64,000 nucleotides of DNA from Bolinopsis microptera (taxonomy: Eukaryota > Ctenophora > Tentaculata > Lobata > Bolinopsidae): NCBI RefSeq assembly GCF_026151205.1, contig NC_087080.1, positions 12,633,837 through 12,697,836 of the forward strand, read 5' to 3'. The position numbers were made by a program, and so were the translations under genes. A model generated the notes under the pieces. It saw nothing but the letters and a program-made list of their open reading frames with translations. It was not told where the DNA came from and did not search any database. Shown piece by piece: positions 57,617 through 64,000 of this stretch; the first letter of the stretch is position 1, and the number at the start of each line of letters is the position of its first letter.

Positions 57617-60600
57617 ATGGGTTTGAACACGGTGTTACGATTTACAATGAACTTCATGGTCTCCCTGGCTATGATACTAGGTTACGTGGCAGTGGGGGCG
57701 GTAGTGTTCGTGTCCCTGGAGTGGCAGGATGAACAGGAGCGGGGCAAACAGGCTCACCACATGCTCCAGGTACCAGCCCACTTCATACAGTTGGAAGAGG
57801 CAAAACTTTAAATGCGCGAATTAGTGGCAAAACTTAAATATTCAAGCATTGGATTTAAACGAAATCGTCGGATTATGTTCATCATTTCTCAAACTTGGCA
57901 ACCCGTATTCAATGAACACAAACTGCACTGCAAATTTAATGAACTTTGAAATTATAAATTTTTGATTTATTTAACCAACGTATTTTAACTAAATTCGTAA
58001 ATTTTCTCTAAATTGGAAGCTCTGCTTCTGAGCGATTGGAACTGTAACATGTAAGCCCTCTAAATCAGTGCGAAATTTGATCCGATAACATCACGACACC
58101 CTAATACTAGTGGAGGGTTACGTTATTAATCACGTTATTATTATTAATTCATTGCGTGATCTGAATGTAGTCATTCTAAAATTGAACATTTTTACTTTAA
58201 CGTATAATCCTTTCCCGACTGCTTTACTAATTTTGTTTTTTCCAGAAGTTTCAGAAGAAGTACAATCTGTCAAAAGATAATGTCTCAGATTTTATTGAAG
58301 TGTTTTCTGAAATGAACAAGCTTATGAAAGGACACCTTAGACACACCAAGCCAGAAAATGTGTGGACTTTCGAGGGAGCTTTTTACTTCTGTACGACAGC
58401 CATCACTACTATCGGTAAGCTGCAGTTTCTTCAGAATATCATGCTCAAGTCTCAATATATGCACTCTGCTGGCAATCTGGCAGTCTGGCTGCTGGCAGAC
58501 TTCCAACCTCATACTCCTGTCCCAGAATTCTGTGTGGTGTTTTCTTACATGGTGTCTTACTGTCTCGACCAATATATTGCTGTGAAATAGAGCTGCTAAT
58601 GCGGTCGCTATATATAGCTTATATAGCTTATATTGGTCACTAAATAGTTACAACCCAGGTACTGGCAACATAACACCCAACACAAGCGCTGGAAGATGGT
58701 TCTGTATTGCTTACGTCCTTCTCGGTATACCTCTCTTATCTCTGTTCTTTGGAATGACTGGATATTATCTCACACAGTTACTCAGACTTGCCATACTCAA
58801 GGTTAGAATATAATTAATACTTAATATGGTAATAGGACAATAACTATAGGCAAAGTTTGGAGATACTCAAAGTTTTGAGTTTTTCATACATTTCCTAGTG
58901 TATGGTATTTACTCATGGTTTGGACATAAGCTCGCCAAGCAATACTGTAATTTATTTAATTTAGAGAAGAAGTTTGAGCAAAAACTTTAGGAAACTGGAA
59001 TGTGAGGAATGAGCTTCAGACCATTTGTGAAAGTGCAGTGGTGAGGGTGTGTATCACTCTTAGAATGGTTTCAATGTTTTAAAATACAAATGAACTTAAC
59101 GTGACTTCAGTCTTGGCAGGAACATTAATGCGGTACCAACTTAATATAAGGTGATAGCAGGTTCTAGGGCAGATCTTTTGCGAGTCTCAAATAAATAATT
59201 CTTAAAGCGTAAAATAATGCATATCTGTATACTTTTAGTTACATAATTCAACAACAGAGTAAACAATGTGGCAGCTCAGCACCAAATACGTATTTATACG
59301 ACTATATTTCAGATAGAAGGTTGCTCCAAAGTGAGAATGAAGTTGTTCCTGCGACAGTGCACATTTGTAATGATCACCTGGTTTATAGGTGCTATATGTC
59401 TGTGTGTGTATGCGATGTGGATGTACTACAGTATCTCACACTGGACTATTGGGGAGAGTATCTACTTTTCTCTAACTACCTTCTCAACTATAGGTTTAGT
59501 ATATATATAGTATATAGTAATATTTAGTGCTGTTTATAATTTACATAGATATTAGTATTTTTGGTGGTATTAACTAACTTTGGAGGGAACAGAATTAGCT
59601 GAAACACTTATATGAAATGGAGATTTTGGGGACTCTCTGGGATGATTACTGGGACCTGTACCGACCATTTCCCGTGGGAATCGCTTTGTTGCGAATTATT
59701 CCGACAAAAATATATATTTGACTTTTAACTAATCTCCCCAGGTTTTGGGGACTACACAAACTATAACGGTACCCAAAGCGAGTTTCCTCTCGTAATCTCC
59801 TCCTTTGTAGTGCTGACATTAATGTTACCAGCCTCCAGCTTACTATTCAGCACTACAGCAGGTCTGTCATACATTTAGTAGTCAATTAGTTTATAGTTCA
59901 TAGTCACTTAATTAGATGATAATTAGTTAATTTGATGATGTTCACTATATATTTAAGACTCTGATGATGATTTAGTGTTGGTTTTAATTGGTATTTTCTA
60001 ATCCTGCTATGAATGTATTCAAGAAATGTATCATGTCATGTTAAACTTAAATAAACCGCCATTGTGCCATGTTGCGCTTGTGTTACATTAAAGGACTTAC
60101 CAGCGCTATTATTAGTACCAAGTTAACGACGAATGAAGAGGTTTATAATGAACAGTGTGTAACAGTCTCGAATATATTATATATGATTGAGAACAATAAA
60201 CACTAATCTCTTTTATTGAGACTTCTCATGATGGTACCTCAACATTGAACCTCAACATTGAACCCTAATATATAAAATTGAAAGAGTGAATTCTCTCAGA
60301 ACTGCTGCAAACGCTGATTTGCCCGATTTATATAAAATCCGGACTGGTGAAGAAATCAGAACTACAACGAATACTTGCAGAAGATCAGTTATTGTACAAG
60401 TACGTGTTTTTACGTTTATAGTAAACTGCATCAGTTATCGAATGTACAATTGTACATTCATTGTACGTGTCTTTACTAAGAAGACGAAATAAAGTCAGGT
60501 CTCCAAAACCACACTCAATACTTATGATGGTTTGATAGTTTATGGGTTGAGTATATTTTTTGTAAAGTTTAAGTAAAACACTTTTAATAAAACTTTTGCC

Positions 60601-61869
60601 AACAGGTATAGAAAAATGAAAAAAGAAATGAAGGAGTACGACACTTTTAAGAGGGTAAGGATAACATTTGTATGGAATTTATACTATATTATATATAATA
60701 TAATACTATATTACTATAGTGTTCTTCGCTCTTGCCTATAAACTTGTTAAATTTTAGTTAATTCCAAAACATAATGAACTCTGATCAATCAAAGACAGAG
60801 GTGGGTAAAAGTAGGGAGTTTACACGTGTCAAACAGCGCGCGCGTCACCTCCTCGCTATAACCCACGTCTATGATAATGAGTTTCAGTCATTATCATAGT
60901 TATACTGTATACATTACTGTTATATGTTATGTACGACCTTGTAAAACTGTGCAGGCTACGAGACACGATTTAGACAGACAGCACTTAATTAACGAAGAAG
61001 AAGAGGATGATAAGGATTTCCTGCACGAATCTTCTTTAGGTAAGCGGTTACTTAGCCATCACTTTGAAATTATCATAGTCATAATTTTAAACCTACAATT
61101 TTTGTACAACTGGTTTTGTGATGCGTCCCATTTCGTTGTACCAGATGGATTTCTGCCCAGGTGGCGGAAAGGCTGATGGCAAAACAAGGCACATCTTGCC
61201 CCATTCCTCAATCCTATATACAAAGTATTTTTATTATTGATTTGGGGATGTAGCCTTATCTTTTTGTGTGTATAATTATTGTATAATGTGCATAATTATG
61301 TTATCAGCTTCCTACCAAAATGTGTGGAATGTGTAATCGTCCTGATAAGTTGATTTGGGGTGGGCGCAAGCAGATATTCGAATGGTCACTATTTTCATTG
61401 ATATAAATGATTCGTAAAATTAATGGGCCAGAAAGTTTCATCGGTCCCAACTGTGAATACTGAATATAAAGAGGAATCCGACACACATTTCCGTGGAAAA
61501 TGCCCATATAACTCTTCGCTCATTAAATTCAAGATGTATTATCTTTCGGTCAATCGAATCTATTATAACAAATTACGCATCTCCACTATCATTATCACTA
61601 TGCCACCATCATCAACCGCCCGACCACACCTAACTCCAGCTCTAGTTTAGTTTTCCAGGCAGACTTAATTGGTCCCACACGCTTGTCCTTTTTAAAAACA
61701 TTTCTAATTTCTAAACATTCGACAATTAAGTTCCGGCAACTTACATTTATCTATTTCAGGGTACGGTATAATACAAGAATATCTATCTGGTATAGAAAGT
61801 GATGATGGTGATGGTTGTTCATCATGTGATGACGGTTTAGGTACCGGACGACCCCAGAGCCAGGATTAA
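57617..61869 (+). CDS. Two-pore-domain (K2P/TWIK-type) potassium channel
   Basis: Nine exons close exactly in frame, 369 aa: 57617-57769, 58246-58414, 58659-58801, 59313-59493, 59742-59861, 60300-60399, 60606-60654, 60955-61039, 61760-61869 (TAA). Layout is that of K2P leak channels: M1 (~15-35), extracellular cap, pore 1 ending TAITTIGTGNITP (~102-114), M2 (YVLLGIPLLSLFFGMTGYYL), cytosolic loop, M3 (FVMITWFIGAICLCVYAMW), pore 2 with FSTIGFGDY (~212-220), M4 (SSFVVLTLMLPASSLLF), then a short acidic cytosolic tail with an EEEEDDKD cluster. The first filter reads Thr where K2P channels have Tyr/Phe; the second is normal. Introns split the first filter Gly codon (phase 1) at the same place in both pores. 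Start: in-frame stop just upstream and M1 follows at once. Subfamily cannot be assigned. Confidence 0.94.
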
Positions 61870-61963
61870 ACTGGAATATTCTACAACTTTATAGAACATT
61901 CCCTACAATCTGTCAGATTGAAGTGAATAATGACAACAATCTGTGCTAAGAGTAACCACTCAG

Positions 61964-61969
61964 AATAAA
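61964..61969 (+). terminator. AATAAA polyadenylation signal of the K2P gene
   Basis: AATAAA lies 95 nt after the K2P stop codon in the 532-bp space between two converging genes. It is the nearest canonical signal; cleavage position is not shown. Confidence 0.5.
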
Positions 61970-62400
61970 CCACCACTGGTCTTAGAACCACAACGGAAAC
62001 GATCTAGGTTAGTTTTGATTGAAGGAATGTTTGAAATTGAAGCTCCGGATTTACTGTAATGCCTGGTTATTAAAAGCAGTTTCTCCTCTGAATTATTATT
62101 GTTTGTCTCGATTTAAAGACCGATTTTTAACTATTTGAGTGTATTTGAAGACTGGATATTCGTGAAGATTTTAAATATTTGTGCTTTTATGTATAATTTC
62201 GTATGCTTGTGAAGCAAGTTGTCATGAAACGATATTTTTAAAATAATTTTTATGTTTTTGATAACTGTATTTACAATTTACATCTGAATTTCATATAAAA
62301 TCAAAAACTGAACGACATATCTTTACTTGTAACCAGCAGGCTGTAGTCTTACAAAACAAAAATGACCGTAAATCCACAATCTAACCTCAGCTTGAACCTC

Positions 62401-63602
62401 TCACAGCGCATTTTTCAACAGTCCACAATCATGAATACAAAGTGGTCTCTTTGGTCTCTCGTTATAAGTCTCAACGTTTTCAATATCGTCCAGCACACTC
62501 ATACCCTCAATGAGACAGCCGAACGCTACATACTGCTGGTCCATCCAGGGGGCAGGAGCAAATGTGATGTAGAATTGTGAGCCGTTTGTGTGGGGTCCTG
62601 CGAGATAAAGTTAGTCAAAATAGAGTGTGAGCCGTTCATTAGTGTTTACTGCCTGGGCCAATAATTAATTAACTGTCCATTGTGTCTAGTTGGTCACTAC
62701 AGAGTGGGCCAGAATAAATAGAGTGAGAAATTCTGTCCTGCTTCACATGTCAACTATGTGTACCTATTGTACTTATTGTGTATCTAGAATTCAGAATACA
62801 AGACAAATAAGTTGCTAACCCCTACCATCATTGGCCATGCCAATAGTTCCCCGCTTCAAGTGTTTCACTGCATAGTTTTCATCGCTGAACTTTCCTCCCT
62901 CAAATGATTCGCTGTTTCCTCCACTTCCATTAACGAAGTCACCCCCTGTAAAGTAAAACCTTAAGAACAAATTTTATAAAATCGTATCATTAAGGAAAGC
63001 CATTTGCTATTGATTTCTATAATAACTAAAAATTTCTATCCGAAGAACAAATGTAAAGAGATTTCACCTTGGACCCAGCCGTTCTTCACGATTCTGTGCA
63101 TGCTGGTTGAGGCGAACTTCTTATTATCTGTTTTTGAACATAAAAGATCGACAAAATTCTTCACAGTATCAGGGACAATGTCTTTGTACAGTTCAAATAT
63201 AACTCGCCCCATAGGTCTTTTGTCGTGTGTGAAATCAACATAAACAAATTCACGCTCGGTATTTTCAAGGTAACCTTTGTATGCTTGATTTGCAAGAGCC
63301 TCGTAGAATGCAGGTGGCCTGAAATCAATCATACCGAATTTGTCTTTCGTCCACCTCATGAAATCATCACCATTTCCAATAAGCTCGCCTTCGACAAAGG
63401 CCATTGTGCCATTCTTGAACCCCCATATTTCTCCTCTGATATCAGTTTTCTTTTCGGTCAGGAAACTCTCCCAGTCAGTGTCAGTCAGCTCATGAAGGTT
63501 GAGCTTCAATGCACCTTTGTGAGTCCGATCAAGTGTCTCAACTGCCAACTTAATCATGTGGAACTCATGATCCTTTATTTTACCGTAAATCTGAACGTCC
63601 AT
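62401..63602 (-). CDS. PPIL6: PPIL6-like cyclophilin (peptidyl-prolyl isomerase-like 6)
   Basis: Three exons on the minus strand: 63602-63068, 62945-62826, 62597-62401 (stop TGA 62403-62401), 283 aa; human PPIL6 is about 311. The N-terminal ~130 residues (MDVQIYGKIKDHEFHMIKLA...) align with the PPIL6-specific N-terminus, followed by a cyclophilin domain: GRVIFELYKDIVPDTVKNF, MHRIVKNGWVQGGDF, HLKRGTIGMAND, NGSQFYITFAPAPWMDQQY. Residues equivalent to CypA Arg55, Gln63, Phe113 and Trp121 are kept; His126 appears to be Tyr (WMDQQY), so activity may be altered. Enriched in ciliated cells in vertebrates (established); a ciliary role here is inference. It converges with the K2P gene. The ATG directly follows TTATTTCAGG, so a 5' noncoding exon cannot be excluded. 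Confidence 0.92.
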
Positions 63603-63625
63603 CCTGAAATAAGAGTATCAATTTA

Positions 63626-63639
63626 GTTGCCATAGCAAC
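63626..63639 (-). promoter_or_regulatory. RFX X-box upstream of the PPIL6-like gene
   Basis: GTTGCCATAGCAAC (minus strand GTTGCTATGGCAAC) is a near-perfect palindromic X-box, 24-37 nt before the ATG. RFX factors drive ciliary genes through this motif in animals (established). Its place by a ciliary-type gene supports function; the short distance implies a very short leader, or that the transcription start lies within or upstream of the site. Confidence 0.75.
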
Positions 63640-64000
63640 CAACACATTGCGCGCGCAAAGATCAACCAATTTTATATCCGCGCCATACAATTCTTACTCA
63701 AATCATAAAGTGCGCCAATTGGCCAAAGGATCGTAACAGTTCGATAATTTTATTCAAATTACAGCTGTTCACATACTCGAAAAAATAACGCAAAGGATTT
63801 AGAAAATATCAATCCATCCAATTTTAATTCGTTAACATGAAGAACAGAAAAATAGTAAATTTAAATGCAAATAAAACGTAACCACATGCACCGACATTTT
63901 GGAAATATTCCAAGCTATCCAGCTATAAGAAATACTAAATACACCAAAACAAAGCAATATAAATTTGAGAACATCAAAATCGTTCACCCCTTTTGATTAA
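63640..64000. other. Upstream flank of the PPIL6-like gene
   Basis: Contains GCGCGCGC at about 63650, ATTGG/CCAAT-type pentamers near 63665 and 63716, and otherwise A+T-rich DNA. No exon seen up to the window edge. Confidence 0.4.

Noticed and set aside
1..64000. CRISPR arrays, operons, ribosome binding sites, tRNA and rRNA genes
   Set aside because: The spliced animal genes rule out a prokaryotic reading. The direct repeats seen are minisatellites or transposon arrays, and no cloverleaf-like or rRNA-like sequence was noticed by eye; a tRNAscan/Infernal run would decide.

Overview
The window is nuclear DNA from an animal, most likely a ciliated invertebrate. It carries four multi-exon genes with GT-AG introns of about 100-1500 bp, A+T-rich non-coding DNA, and many short inverted-repeat elements. 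Three of the four encode animal-type proteins: a BCOR-like PRC1.1 corepressor, a K2P potassium channel, and an NME8/NME9-type thioredoxin/NDP-kinase protein. The fourth encodes a PPIL6-type cyclophilin. The phylum cannot be fixed from sequence reading alone. All exon models were built by hand from splice signals and reading-frame phase. The BCOR-like, K2P and PPIL6 models close exactly in frame from ATG to stop.

Layout. 1-6222: a 3,687-bp direct duplication built around a foldback-like element whose arms are arrays of a ~170-bp repeat. 6717-11699 (+): the 3' half of the NME8/NME9-like gene, ending in a long Gln/Ser/Glu-rich tail; its 5' exons are not visible. 12-24 kb: a gene desert with MITE-like elements, one decayed transposon ORF, a 2.2-kb element with perfect 41-bp terminal inverted repeats and a ~155-bp internal periodicity, and a purine-rich tract. 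24.47-24.74 kb: a promoter-like cluster of seven ATTGG (inverted CCAAT) boxes, four successive intervals being 31-32 bp. 26198-43177 (+): the BCOR-like gene, 25 coding exons and 2,317 codons, with C-terminal ankyrin repeats and a PUFD domain; its introns hold several intact-looking MITEs and minisatellites. 44.6-52 kb: a hub of mutually inverted dispersed repeats carrying telomere-like TTAGGG blocks. 52-57.6 kb: mostly unassigned, with two striking hairpin loci. 57617-61869 (+): the K2P channel, 9 exons and 369 aa. 62401-63602 (-): the PPIL6-like gene, 3 exons and 283 aa, tail-to-tail with the K2P gene and with a near-ideal RFX X-box just upstream.

The genes do not form a pathway. Two of them (NME8/NME9-like and PPIL6-like) belong to families linked to motile cilia, and the X-box fits that. 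Points most worth checking: the K2P first selectivity filter reads TIGTG instead of TIGYG; a 24-bp minisatellite in the BCOR-like gene repeats a consensus 5' splice donor about 27 times; two 8-bp-TSD MITEs have poly-G/poly-C ends; a 37-bp perfect hairpin lies at 54.5 kb; and the CCAAT boxes are evenly spaced.
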